A stretch of 64,000 nt of DNA from contig NZ_JAUZQF010000016.1 of the NCBI RefSeq assembly GCF_030718205.1, forward strand, positions 186,001-250,000, read 5' to 3'. This document shows positions 33,147-41,396 of this stretch, one piece after another. The position numbers were made by a program, and so were the translations under genes. Origin of the DNA: Nonomuraea turcica (lineage in GTDB: Bacteria > Actinomycetota > Actinomycetes > Streptosporangiales > Streptosporangiaceae). The stretch's first letter is position 1. Each line of letters begins with the position of its first letter. The notes beneath the pieces are model-generated. The model was not told where the DNA came from and did not search any database. It worked only from the letters and a program-made list of their open reading frames with translations.

Positions 33147-33683
33147 TCAAGCACTCAACACACGAGGCTCGTCCGGCAACCGTCCGGCCAGCACCTCGGC
33201 GAGGAGGTCGGACAGTCCTGGAGGCCGCAACGTCTCACCATCGGCGACGTTCAGCTCCCCCGGGGACCACCATCGAAGCTCAGTGATCACATCCTGCTCG
33301 CTGGGATCCAGACGAGCGCGGCAGACATCCTCCCCGCCCCGATACCGGGCGAGGAAGTACTGTTCCCGCGCATGCACCGGCCGCCCGTCCCACGTCGCGT
33401 GAACGTCGCGAATCCACAGGCACGGGCCCCACTCGACCTCCGTCAACCCGGTTTCCTCCGCCAACTCCCGCCGCGCGGCGTCGAGGAAGTCCTCGCCGTC
33501 CTCCACACCCCCACCCGGCGGGATCCAGAACAGATCCCGCACGGGCGAGCCCGGCACCACGATGGCGCCGTCGTTCCTGTGCTGAACCAGCAGGACCCGC
33601 TCATCGCGATCGAGCAGCACGACCCGGGCACCCCGTCGCGTTCGCACGAAACCCAACCCCCGAAATGACACAATGATCGGCAT
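33147..33683 (-). CDS. NUDIX hydrolase
   Basis: 178 residues. The NUDIX box GGGVEDGEDFLDAARRELAEETGL is complete in spacing (G-x5-E-x7-REUxEExGU). RTRRGARVVLLD precedes it. It cleaves nucleoside diphosphates linked to other moieties; the substrate is not evident. The start is uncertain: ATG 33683, GTG 33671 or the ATG at 33701. The first overlaps the start codon of the divergent DinB-like gene (33682), so the pair share a very small promoter region. Confidence 0.88.
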   Translation of the reverse strand: MPIIVSFRGLGFVRTRRGARVVLLDRDERVLLVQHRNDGAIVVPGSPVRDLFWIPPGGGVEDGEDFLDAARRELAEETGLTEVEWGPCLWIRDVHATWDGRPVHAREQYFLARYRGGEDVCRARLDPSEQDVITELRWWSPGELNVADGETLRPPGLSDLLAEVLAGRLPDEPRVLSA

Positions 33684-34275
33684 GACCGTATCGGACCCCA
33701 AAGCCGACCTCCACCGCTATCTGCAGACCGCCCGCGAGGCCCTGCTCTGGAAACTCGACGGCCTCTCCGAGTACGACATCCGCCGCCCCATGACCCCGAC
33801 GGGCACCAACCTCCTCGGCCTGGTCAAACACGTGGCCAGTGTCGAGTTCGGCTACTTCAGCGACACCTTCGGCCGCCCGTCCGGCGAGCCGCTGCCCTGG
33901 CACGAGGACGACGCGGAGCCCAACGCGGACATGTGGGCGACGGCCGAGGAGTCCCGCGAGCAGATCACCGCCCTGTACCACCGGGCCTGGGCGCACGCGG
34001 ACGCCACGATCAATGAGCTGCCTCTGGACGCGATCGGTCGAGTCGCCTGGTGGCCGGCCGAACGCCGCGAGGTCACGCTGCACCGGATCGTGATCCATGT
34101 GATCGCCGAGACCAACCGCCACGCCGGCCACGCCGACATCGTCAGAGAGCTGATCGACGGCGCCGCCGGACTACGCGCGGACAACGGCAACCTGCCGGCC
34201 GCGGATCAGGCGTGGTGGCAGTCGTACTGGAGCCGCCTGGAGCAGACGGCGCAGGAGACCGGCAAGAGCCTGTAG
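33682..34275 (+). CDS. DinB-like / DUF664 protein
   Basis: 197 residues. It begins DLHRYLQTAREALLWKLDGL and has the DUF664 pattern of three spaced metal-binding histidines: LVKHVASVEFGYF, then IVIHVIAETNRHAGH. The four-helix DinB fold includes mycothiol-dependent enzymes in actinobacteria, so a thiol-transfer or detoxification role is plausible. CACAAT is 7 nt before the ATG. An ATG three codons upstream is possible. Overlapping start with the divergent NUDIX gene. Confidence 0.82.
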   Translation: MTVSDPKADLHRYLQTAREALLWKLDGLSEYDIRRPMTPTGTNLLGLVKHVASVEFGYFSDTFGRPSGEPLPWHEDDAEPNADMWATAEESREQITALYHRAWAHADATINELPLDAIGRVAWWPAERREVTLHRIVIHVIAETNRHAGHADIVRELIDGAAGLRADNGNLPAADQAWWQSYWSRLEQTAQETGKSL

Positions 34276-34345
34276 ACCAATCGCTTGCTTGGGCACTATC
34301 CTTGCCCCGTCACCAGCCCCCACCGGATCGGGACGTGAGGTCACC

Positions 34346-34867
34346 GTGGTCGAGCAGCAGCAGCCCAGCGGCGGGGTCAAGGCACGCGTCAGCACCGCGC
34401 TGCGCCCGTTCTTCCAGTGGCTGGCGGGCACCAGGGGCTTCGCCCTGATCGCGCCCAAGATCGTGCCCCCGCTGGACCGCCTCGTCAACCGGATGACCGG
34501 CGGCCGCGCCCTCATGGGCGACCAGATGATCCCCCACCTTCTGCTCACCACCACCGGCAGCAAGTCGGGGCAGCTCCGCGAGACCCCGTTGGCCTGCCTG
34601 CCCGAGGACGGCGGCACGTTCCTCGTCGTCGGCAGCAACTTCGGCAGGGAGCATCACCCCGCCTGGAGCGGCAACCTCCTCAAGACCCCGCAGGCCACAG
34701 TACGGTTCCAGGGCCGCGTGATCCCGGTGACGGCCGCCCTGCTGACCGACGCCGAACGCGAGCAGGCATGGGAGACCCTCATCCGCTTCTGGCCGCTCTA
34801 CCAGGGCTACACCGACCGCTCCGGCCGCGAGCTCCGCGTCTTCCGCCTCTCCCCGGACGTCCTCTAG
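34346..34867 (+). CDS. Deazaflavin (F420)-dependent nitroreductase family protein
   Basis: 173 residues, split beta-barrel of the Ddn/FDOR-B group. LLLTTTGSKSGQLRETPLACL is the family's F420-phosphate contact segment, and VVGSNFGREHHPAWSGNLLKTP is the second signature. These enzymes use reduced F420H2 to reduce nitro compounds or enones. The start is the GTG at 34346 with GTGAGG 5 nt upstream; the reading from 34289 adds a poorly coding stretch. Confidence 0.85.
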   Translation: MVEQQQPSGGVKARVSTALRPFFQWLAGTRGFALIAPKIVPPLDRLVNRMTGGRALMGDQMIPHLLLTTTGSKSGQLRETPLACLPEDGGTFLVVGSNFGREHHPAWSGNLLKTPQATVRFQGRVIPVTAALLTDAEREQAWETLIRFWPLYQGYTDRSGRELRVFRLSPDVL

Positions 34868-34934
34868 TCGGTCTCCGCCTCCTCCGAAACCTGGTGCATA
34901 TGGGGATGTAACAGGCGTACTTCACCCTTGGGGC

Positions 34935-36287
34935 ATGAGAGTGCCGAAGAACCCGACCGACGTGCGCGAAGCCCTGATCGCGAGGCTGGGACGGAGGAAC
35001 TTCCTGCGTGCCGCCGCGGTCGTGACCGGAACGGGCGGAACGTTGCTCGGCGCGCGTGCCGCTTCCGCCACACCGCCTGCGACGCTGCCCCGGGACATAC
35101 TCCAGCCCCGCAAAGGCCCGATCCACGGCAAGCACTACCTGCCGTCGGCGGTGGAGCAGGTCCGATGGGGGTACGTGCCGTCGGTGGGCAGCCAGCCCGT
35201 CCTCCGGATGAAATCGGGCGAGACGGTCACCATCGACTCGGTCTCGCACGAGGGCATCCTCGAGGACCAGGGCCGCGACCCCGTCGCCTACTTCGGCAAG
35301 CACGGCGTACCCCAGGCGAACGTGCTCCAGGACGCGATCGCGATCGCCCGCGACTACTCACGGACGACGCGCGACTTCGACGTCGACGGGCCGCACGTCG
35401 TGACGGGGCCGGTCTATGTGGACGGCGCGGAGCGCGGCGACGTACTCAAGATCGAGATGCTCTCGGTCCTGCCCCGCGTCCCGTACGGCGTCGTGTCCAG
35501 CCGGCACGGCAAGGGCGCGCTGGCCCGTACGGCGGGCGGCGGGGCGCCGGACGGGATCACGGTGGACGAGGTCATGCCGCCCGTGGCGACGGACGGGCGG
35601 CCGACGGGTGATCCGACCCGCTACGGCAACGTGTCGGTGTTCACGCCGGTCCGCCGCGGACGGAAAGGTGTGGCGAGCGGCGTCATGAAGCGCGGGACCT
35701 CCGGCGAGGTGACCTTCCCCCTGCGCCCGTTCATGGGCATGATGGGCGTCGCCTTCGCCTCCGCGGACCGGCCGACGGACCCGGCGCTCAACTCGATCCC
35801 GCCTACTCTCGGCGGCGGCAACATCGACATCAACCTGCTCGGCGTGGGCGCGACCTTCTACTTGCCGGTGTTCGCCGAGGGGGCGCTCTTCTACACCGGT
35901 GACCCGCACCATGCGATGGGCGGCGGTGAGGCCGCGCTGACCGCGATGGAGGGCTCGCTGCGTGCGACGTTCCGGCTCACGGTGTGCAAGCCCGGCTCGA
36001 ACGACGCTCCGTCGGTCGCCTTCCATTACCCGTTCGCCGAGACCCCGGAGGCGTGGGTGCCGATCGGCCTGTCCGACCCCGACGGCTCTCAGCGCGGGCA
36101 GGTGAACGACCTCGACATCGCCATGCGGCGGGCGGTCGTCAACGCGCTGGACTTCCTCGAACACGACCAGGGCATGGACCGCGCCGTCGCCTACGCCTAC
36201 CTGTCGGCCGCCGTCAACTTCGAGGTGTCGCAGGTCGTGGACCGCACGACGGGCGTGCACGGGGTCATCGCCAAGGAGCACTTCTGA
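34935..36287 (+). CDS. Tat-exported acetamidase/formamidase (FmdA/AmdA) family protein
   Basis: 450 residues. The N-terminus holds a twin-arginine motif GRRNFLRAAAV (Arg20-Arg21) with a hydrophobic run ending near ASA, so export in folded form is likely. The body is FmdA/AmdA: TVTIDSVSHEG, DGPHVVTGPVYVDGAERGDVLKIE, and GGNIDINLLGVGATFYLPV, with FYTGDPHHAMGGGE supplying conserved metal and acid residues. It hydrolyses short amides to ammonia. Most members are cytoplasmic; an exported one is less usual. Convergent with the alcohol dehydrogenase gene 7 bp away. Confidence 0.88.
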   Translation: MRVPKNPTDVREALIARLGRRNFLRAAAVVTGTGGTLLGARAASATPPATLPRDILQPRKGPIHGKHYLPSAVEQVRWGYVPSVGSQPVLRMKSGETVTIDSVSHEGILEDQGRDPVAYFGKHGVPQANVLQDAIAIARDYSRTTRDFDVDGPHVVTGPVYVDGAERGDVLKIEMLSVLPRVPYGVVSSRHGKGALARTAGGGAPDGITVDEVMPPVATDGRPTGDPTRYGNVSVFTPVRRGRKGVASGVMKRGTSGEVTFPLRPFMGMMGVAFASADRPTDPALNSIPPTLGGGNIDINLLGVGATFYLPVFAEGALFYTGDPHHAMGGGEAALTAMEGSLRATFRLTVCKPGSNDAPSVAFHYPFAETPEAWVPIGLSDPDGSQRGQVNDLDIAMRRAVVNALDFLEHDQGMDRAVAYAYLSAAVNFEVSQVVDRTTGVHGVIAKEHF

Positions 36288-36294
36288 CGCGTCT

Positions 36295-37323
36295 TCACGG
36301 GCGGACCACGACCTTGATCGCCTTACGCGCGTCCATGGCCCGGTAAGCATCGGCGATGTCGGCCAGGGTCGTCTCCGCGGTGAAGACGGGTGACGGGTCG
36401 AGACGATCGGCGAGCACGTCGGCGATGAGCGCGTCGAGATAGACCCGTGCCGGGGCGACCCCCGCGCGCAGTCCGACGTTGGCCCGGAAGAACCGGTAGA
36501 GGTTCACCCCCGTGATGCCGTTGGGCACCCCGACGGAGCCGATGGTGCCGCCGGGACGGGCCACGGCCAGCGCGAGGTCAAGCGCGGACTGGGCGCCGAC
36601 GCACTCGGCCACGGAGGCGGCGCCGCCTGCGGTTCGCTCGACGATCAGCGGGGCGGTCTGCGGATCGTCGGCGTGGTAGGTGTCGGTGGCGCCGAAGCGC
36701 CGGGCCAGCGAGGCGCGGTTGGGATGACGGCCGACGGAGATGATCCGTTCGGCCCCGGCCCGCCGGGCGGCCAGCACCGCGCACAGGCCCACCGCGCCGT
36801 CGCCGATCACGACGATCGTCCCGCCGCGCACGACCCCTGCCAGGACGGTGGCGTGGTGACCGGTCGCCATGACGTCCGTCAGCGGCAACAGCCGCCGCGC
36901 CAGGTCATCGTCGACGTCGGCCCGGACGGGGACCAGGGTCGCGTCGGCGAACGGCACCCGTACCGCCTCGGCCTGCCCGCCATCGTTGGCGCCGCCCCAG
37001 AACCCGCCCCGCCGGCAGGAGGTGGGCACATCCTCCCGGCACGCCGGGCACCTGCCGTCCGCGAACGCGAACGGCGCGACCACCAGATCACCCTTCCGCA
37101 GGCCTACGACCTCCGGACCGGTCTCCTCCACGGTCCCGATCCACTCGTGCCCCATACGATCGCCGGGTGTGAAGGACTCCTGGCCCCGGTACGGCCACAG
37201 ATCGGACCCGCACACAGCCGCCAGCCGCACCCGCACCAGCGCGTCAGTGGGCTCGCGTAGCACCGGATCAGGCAGTTCGACCAGCTCGATGTCACCCACG
37301 CCCCGCAGAACAGTCGCTTTCAT
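36295..37323 (-). CDS. Zinc-dependent alcohol dehydrogenase (MDR family)
   Basis: 342 residues. Catalytic zinc ligands are in VCGSDLWPY and MGHEWIG; the structural-zinc loop GRCPACREDVPTSCRR has cysteines but is slightly rearranged. VVIGDGAVGLCAV is the Rossmann NAD(P) site. The C-terminal part matches glutathione/threonine-type dehydrogenases. Start: the ATG at 37323. Divergent from an Lrp-family regulator 92 bp away, which probably controls it. Confidence 0.9.
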   Translation of the reverse strand: MKATVLRGVGDIELVELPDPVLREPTDALVRVRLAAVCGSDLWPYRGQESFTPGDRMGHEWIGTVEETGPEVVGLRKGDLVVAPFAFADGRCPACREDVPTSCRRGGFWGGANDGGQAEAVRVPFADATLVPVRADVDDDLARRLLPLTDVMATGHHATVLAGVVRGGTIVVIGDGAVGLCAVLAARRAGAERIISVGRHPNRASLARRFGATDTYHADDPQTAPLIVERTAGGAASVAECVGAQSALDLALAVARPGGTIGSVGVPNGITGVNLYRFFRANVGLRAGVAPARVYLDALIADVLADRLDPSPVFTAETTLADIADAYRAMDARKAIKVVVRP

Positions 37324-37415
37324 GGACCGAAACGCTATTACTCCCAACCTCCCGCATGACATGCAAAAATGACGCCATTCAGCCCCTTTGACCACCGTTC
37401 TGGAGGCATTGAGCC

Positions 37416-37898
37416 GTGCCCGCCGACGAAACGCCGGCCCCCGATTCCATCGACATGGACATCATCCGCGAGCTGACCCTCGACGCCCGGACCAGCCTCG
37501 CCGAGCTGGGCCGCCGCGTGTCCCTGAGCCGGTCCGCGGTGGCCGAGAGGCTGCGCCAGCTCGAGGAGAGCGGCGTGATCCAGGGCTACACCACACATCT
37601 TGATCTCGCCCGGCTCGGCCTCGGCCTCCAGGCGCGTGTCGCGCTGCGCCCCCACTACCGTTCGAGGCAGGACGTGCATCGGCTCCGCGAACGCCTGCTG
37701 ACAACGGCGTGCGTCTTGTCCTGCGTCCATGTGACCGGCCAAAACTGCTACGAGCTCACGATCGCCGTCCGCGACGCCCGCCACCTCGAAACGGTGCTGG
37801 AGGAGCTGGGCACCCTGGGCGAGACCACGTCCTCGGTCGTGCTCTCCGAACTCGTCAACCCGCGCGACGTCGACGTCACCACCTGGGTCACTCGCTGA
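37416..37898 (+). CDS. Lrp/AsnC-family transcriptional regulator
   Basis: 160 residues. HTH TSLAELGRRVSLSRSAVAERLRQLEESGVIQGY is the AsnC-type domain, followed by a RAM effector domain with HVTGQNCYELTIAVRD. It would bind an amino acid or related effector and form octamers on DNA. GTG start with GGAGG 9 nt upstream. Divergent from the zinc alcohol dehydrogenase. Confidence 0.92.
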   Translation: MPADETPAPDSIDMDIIRELTLDARTSLAELGRRVSLSRSAVAERLRQLEESGVIQGYTTHLDLARLGLGLQARVALRPHYRSRQDVHRLRERLLTTACVLSCVHVTGQNCYELTIAVRDARHLETVLEELGTLGETTSSVVLSELVNPRDVDVTTWVTR

Positions 37899-37965
37899 GG
37901 GTGACGTTAGCGCCATCCGGGTGACGCGTGCACGGCCAAGACCGGTGTCGTGATACTGCGGAGAT

Positions 37966-38931
37966 GTGCCTTCTCCAACCAGCAAAGATCACGATCAGTC
38001 CGGCGTGACCATGCCACGCGCCACCGGGGGCCGACGGTTGATGTGGGATGAGCTGCCTGCCGAGGCGCGTGCGGGCATTGAGCGACTGCTCGGCACCAAG
38101 GTGATCACCACGATCAGCCAACCCGGCGGCTTTTCCGAAGGGTTGGCCGCTCGCGTACGGCTGGCCGACGGCGGGGGCGCCTTCGTCAAGGCCGCGCGTG
38201 CGCCCGCGGTGGCAGGGTTTCACCGCCGGGAGGCGGCGATCTCAGCGCAGCTTCCCGCGCAGGCGCCGGTGCCGCGCCTCCTGGGCACGTACGACGACGG
38301 CGACTGGATCGCCCTGGCCTTCGAGGAGATCGACGGCCGCCTCCCCGCCCAGCCATGGCGCGGCGACGAGCTGCAGCAAGTTCTGGAGACGGTCGGCGAC
38401 TTGGCAGCGCTGCTCACGCCGTCCCCGATCGATCAGGCGTTGCCGGCCCGGCCGCGGCTCGGCGGATGGCAGGCGTTGACGACTCACGACGAACGCGACG
38501 CCTTGGCGGCGCTGGCGCCATGGGCGGTGGACCGTCTCGATGACCTGGTCGCGGTGGAGGAGACCGCGGTGTCACCGTTTGCCGGGGAGACCCTGCTCCA
38601 CGGTGACCTGTATCCGTTCAACGTCCTGGTGAGCACCGACCGCGTGGTCGTGATCGACTGGCCGCATGCATGGGTGGGAGCCCCGTACTGCGACGTGGTC
38701 ACGCTGCTGTCGAGCACCCGCTTGAGCGGTGTGGATCCGCAACCGCTCGCCGACGCCCATCCGCTCACCCGTCACCTGGCTCCCGGGCAGATCGACGATC
38801 TGCTGGTGCTGCATGCCGGGTTCCTGTTCAAGACCGCCGTCACGGCGGGGCCGACAGCGGATCGCCATCTGCTGGACATGATGATCGCTCTCGCCCGGGC
38901 TTCGCTGCGCTGGCTGCACGAGCGCTGGTGA
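37966..38931 (+). CDS. Aminoglycoside/choline-kinase-fold phosphotransferase
   Basis: 321 residues. Catalytic loop LLHGDLYPFNVLVS has the Asp base and Asn, and VVIDWPHAWVGAPYCDV is the metal-binding motif. An N-terminal Gly-rich part QPGGFSEG and a Lys in AFVKAARA bind ATP. The family phosphorylates antibiotics, choline, fructosamines and others; there is no specific resistance signature. The GTG at 37966 is close to the previous stop; a start at an internal ATG (about residue 16 or 26) is possible. A hairpin begins on the stop codon. Confidence 0.82.
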   Translation: MPSPTSKDHDQSGVTMPRATGGRRLMWDELPAEARAGIERLLGTKVITTISQPGGFSEGLAARVRLADGGGAFVKAARAPAVAGFHRREAAISAQLPAQAPVPRLLGTYDDGDWIALAFEEIDGRLPAQPWRGDELQQVLETVGDLAALLTPSPIDQALPARPRLGGWQALTTHDERDALAALAPWAVDRLDDLVAVEETAVSPFAGETLLHGDLYPFNVLVSTDRVVVIDWPHAWVGAPYCDVVTLLSSTRLSGVDPQPLADAHPLTRHLAPGQIDDLLVLHAGFLFKTAVTAGPTADRHLLDMMIALARASLRWLHERW

Positions 38932-38953
38932 ACCGCGCCGGTCGGCGCGGTTC
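38930..38953. terminator. Bidirectional stem-loop terminator
   Basis: GAACCGCGCC-GGTC-GGCGCGGTTC, a perfect 10-bp stem and tetraloop that begins in the stop codon of the phosphotransferase gene and lies 29 bp from the convergent membrane-protein gene. Confidence 0.8.
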
Positions 38954-38982
38954 GCCCGCAGAGCGGACATTGGCCGGCCGGC

Positions 38983-39600
38983 TCAGTCGTACGGGTCGAA
39001 GTCCCGACGCTCGTACCCCCGCCGCTCATGCTCGCGGGACCGCTCATACCCCCGGCCGTCGTGCCCGCGAGGCGGCTCGTATCCCCGAACGTCATACCCA
39101 CGGGGCTGCTCGTACGGATACGGCTCCGGATCCGGTGCTTCCTCGAGGGCCGTGCGCCCGATCGACGCCAGGAGCGAGACGATGGCGATGCCGATGACGA
39201 CGTTGATGACGGCCGTGGCGATCTGCTCGATGAGGTCGGCAGAGTACATGAACGGCAGGATCGTGATGAGGACGGTGAAGAGCCCGGCGATCCAGCCGAA
39301 GAACCTGGTCGGCTCCGGCGTCGACAGCATGAGGATGTAGAGCAGCAGCGTGGCGACGAGCGCGGCAGCCGCGGCCGAGATCGCATATCCCGTGGTCGCC
39401 GCGGTGCCGTACGCGGAAGCCCCATCGGGGGTGAGAACCCGGATGCCCAGGAGCCTCTTGCTGATCATGACTCCGACCACCACGATCAGAGCGGCCACCA
39501 CGGCGGCGGCCACGCCGCCTCCCCACACGCGCGCCGGATTGACCGTCGGCCTGGCCGATCCGGGGCGGCGATCATAGCGATCGTGGGAGGGATAGGACAT
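38983..39600 (-). CDS. DUF6069-like four-helix membrane protein
   Basis: 205 residues. Cytoplasmic Arg/Pro-rich N-terminus, then four hydrophobic helices (about residues 28-47, 70-92, 103-122, 128-148), matching DUF6069. The C-terminal 50 residues are charged and repetitive, with RGYE, RGHD and RGYER units, probably disordered. Function unknown. ATG 39600 has AGAGGTGA 5 nt upstream; an ATG three codons earlier is also possible. Confidence 0.78.
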   Translation of the reverse strand: MSYPSHDRYDRRPGSARPTVNPARVWGGGVAAAVVAALIVVVGVMISKRLLGIRVLTPDGASAYGTAATTGYAISAAAAALVATLLLYILMLSTPEPTRFFGWIAGLFTVLITILPFMYSADLIEQIATAVINVVIGIAIVSLLASIGRTALEEAPDPEPYPYEQPRGYDVRGYEPPRGHDGRGYERSREHERRGYERRDFDPYD

Positions 39601-39742
39601 GCGAATCACCTCTGTCGCGAATGCTGATCAGGCACTTTGAGAACCTTACACGCGCAGTCAAGAGGGGCAGGGCTGTTGGGCGCGCCGTTGCCGCCGAGAC
39701 TGCTCCTGGATCGCCTCGCCATCCCGCCGGACCGCAACGCGG

Positions 39743-40462
39743 TTACACGGCGTCCCGACCCCCAGGTGACGGCTCACCTGTGCCGCTTCCCCGGTCGTCG
39801 AGCACGAGCGCCGCGCGACCGTTGACCGTATAACGCACGTGCGTGACGTTCGGGGCGTGCACGACCCGGGTCGTCGTCAGTTCGATGGCCTCCTTGTCGG
39901 CGAGGTCGAGATCGGCGTCGAGCAGCCGCATCCCGGTGCCCAGCACGACCGGGACGATATGGAGTTCCAGCTCGTCCAGCAGTCCGGCTTTGAGAACCTG
40001 GCGCACCAGACTGCCGCCCCCGGCGATGGCCACGTTCTTACCGTTCGCCGCCGCGCGGGCCTGCTCGATGGCGCTGGCTATGCCGTCGGTGACGTACGTG
40101 AAGCTCGTGCCACCGCGGCGCAGCAGGACCTGGCGAGGGCGATGTGTCACGACGAAAACCGGCGCGCGGAAGGGCGGCTCCTCTCCCCAGGGGATCTCAC
40201 CGCCGTCGGCCATGCGCCGGCCCATGACGTACGCGCCGGCCGCCTCGAACGACTCGGCGACGATGTCGGAGTTCGTGTCCTGCCGGCCGCCGGCAAAGCC
40301 CTGCCGCTCGCGCCACGCCATGGCGTCGATCACCCAGCGGGTGATCCGGAAGAACCCCGCGGCCTCTGCCGAGTCCATCCAGTTTCCGTCGTCGCCGCTG
40401 TGCCGCGCACCGGCGTAGAAGCCGTCCAGTGACACCGACATCTGTGCGGTCACCTTGGTCAT
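39743..40462 (-). CDS. RibD C-terminal / dihydrofolate-reductase-like protein (1)
   Basis: 239 residues. It starts KVTAQMSVSLDGFYAG, the family N-terminus, and holds YVMGRRMADGG and VAIAGGGSLVRQVLKAGLLDELELHIVPVVLG, the NADPH-binding DHFR-like core. The C-terminal about 30 residues after NGRA are extra and poorly conserved. Such stand-alone proteins are widespread in actinobacteria and their substrates are unknown. ATG 40462 is the start, with AGGAGG upstream. The downstream neighbour is the DUF6069 gene. Confidence 0.87.
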   Translation of the reverse strand: MTKVTAQMSVSLDGFYAGARHSGDDGNWMDSAEAAGFFRITRWVIDAMAWRERQGFAGGRQDTNSDIVAESFEAAGAYVMGRRMADGGEIPWGEEPPFRAPVFVVTHRPRQVLLRRGGTSFTYVTDGIASAIEQARAAANGKNVAIAGGGSLVRQVLKAGLLDELELHIVPVVLGTGMRLLDADLDLADKEAIELTTTRVVHAPNVTHVRYTVNGRAALVLDDRGSGTGEPSPGGRDAV

Positions 40463-40718
40463 CTTGCTTCGCCTCCTCCTCTGGCGGCGCCCCGGAGCGG
40501 GCCCGCTCACCAGGGAGTCGAAGCTGTCGGCCATTTCTCTACACACCACTTCGCCGACCCGCGGTGGTCCCCGCTCAGCTCCCGCTCATGCCCGCCGGCT
40601 TCAGCAACACCCAGCGCCGGGTCGTCCGTCATTCGGAAGGCAATCGCGCCTGCCCGGCGGGTTCTGATATCACCGGGCTGCCTCAGCGCGAGCGCAGCGA
40701 TGAGCGGAAGGCCGAGAC

Positions 40719-41396
40719 CTACTCCCTGGCGGCCGGGCCCGGCGCGATCAACCCCGTCTCGTAGGCGAGCACGACCGCCTGCACCCGGTCCCTGAGGCCG
40801 AGCTTGGACAGGATGCGCGCGACATGAGTCTTCACCGTCGTCGGGCTGAGGCTCAGTCGCTCCGCGAGCTCGCCATTGCTCAGCCCGGTGGCGAGCAGGC
40901 GCAACACCTCCAGCTCCCGGGGTGTCAACTCCGACAGATCCCGGTGTACGGCTGCTTTGGCCTCATCACGAGGGGCGAACCGTTCAACCAGGCGGCGGGT
41001 GATCGTCGGTGCGAGCAGGGCGTCACCCGCGCGCACCAGACGCACCGCGGCCACCAGGTGTTCGGGCGTGACGTCCTTGAGCAGGAACCCACTGGCCCCC
41101 GCGGTGAGCGCGGCGTAGACGTAGTGGTCGAGGTCGTACGTGGTCAAAATGAGGACGCGGGTCTCGTCCGCGCCTTCTGCCATGATCTGCCGAGTGGCTT
41201 CGAGTCCGTCCATCTGCGGCATCCGGATGTCCATGAGCACGACGTCAGGTCGGGTACGCCGGACGGCGGCGACGGCTTCGACTCCGTTGGCCGCCTCAGC
41301 CGCCACCTCGATGCCGTCCGCGGCGAGGATCATGCCGAACCCGCTGCGTACCAGCGCTTGGTCATCGGCGATGACCACGCGCAGAGGCCTGTTCAC
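40719..41396 (-). CDS. NarL/FixJ-family response regulator
   Basis: 225 residues. Receiver domain: VVIADDQALVRSG (acidic pair), VLMDIRMPQMDG (phospho-Asp) and LLKDVT (Lys). C-terminal LuxR HTH: LTPRELEVLRLLATGLSNGELAERLSLS...VKTHVARILSKLGLRDR. GTG start at 41396 overlaps the kinase stop as GTGA, so the pair are co-translated. Typical DesR/LiaR-like partner of a HisKA_3 kinase. Its targets are not visible here; the exporter-like genes upstream are not close enough to assign. Confidence 0.94.
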   Translation of the reverse strand: MNRPLRVVIADDQALVRSGFGMILAADGIEVAAEAANGVEAVAAVRRTRPDVVLMDIRMPQMDGLEATRQIMAEGADETRVLILTTYDLDHYVYAALTAGASGFLLKDVTPEHLVAAVRLVRAGDALLAPTITRRLVERFAPRDEAKAAVHRDLSELTPRELEVLRLLATGLSNGELAERLSLSPTTVKTHVARILSKLGLRDRVQAVVLAYETGLIAPGPAARE

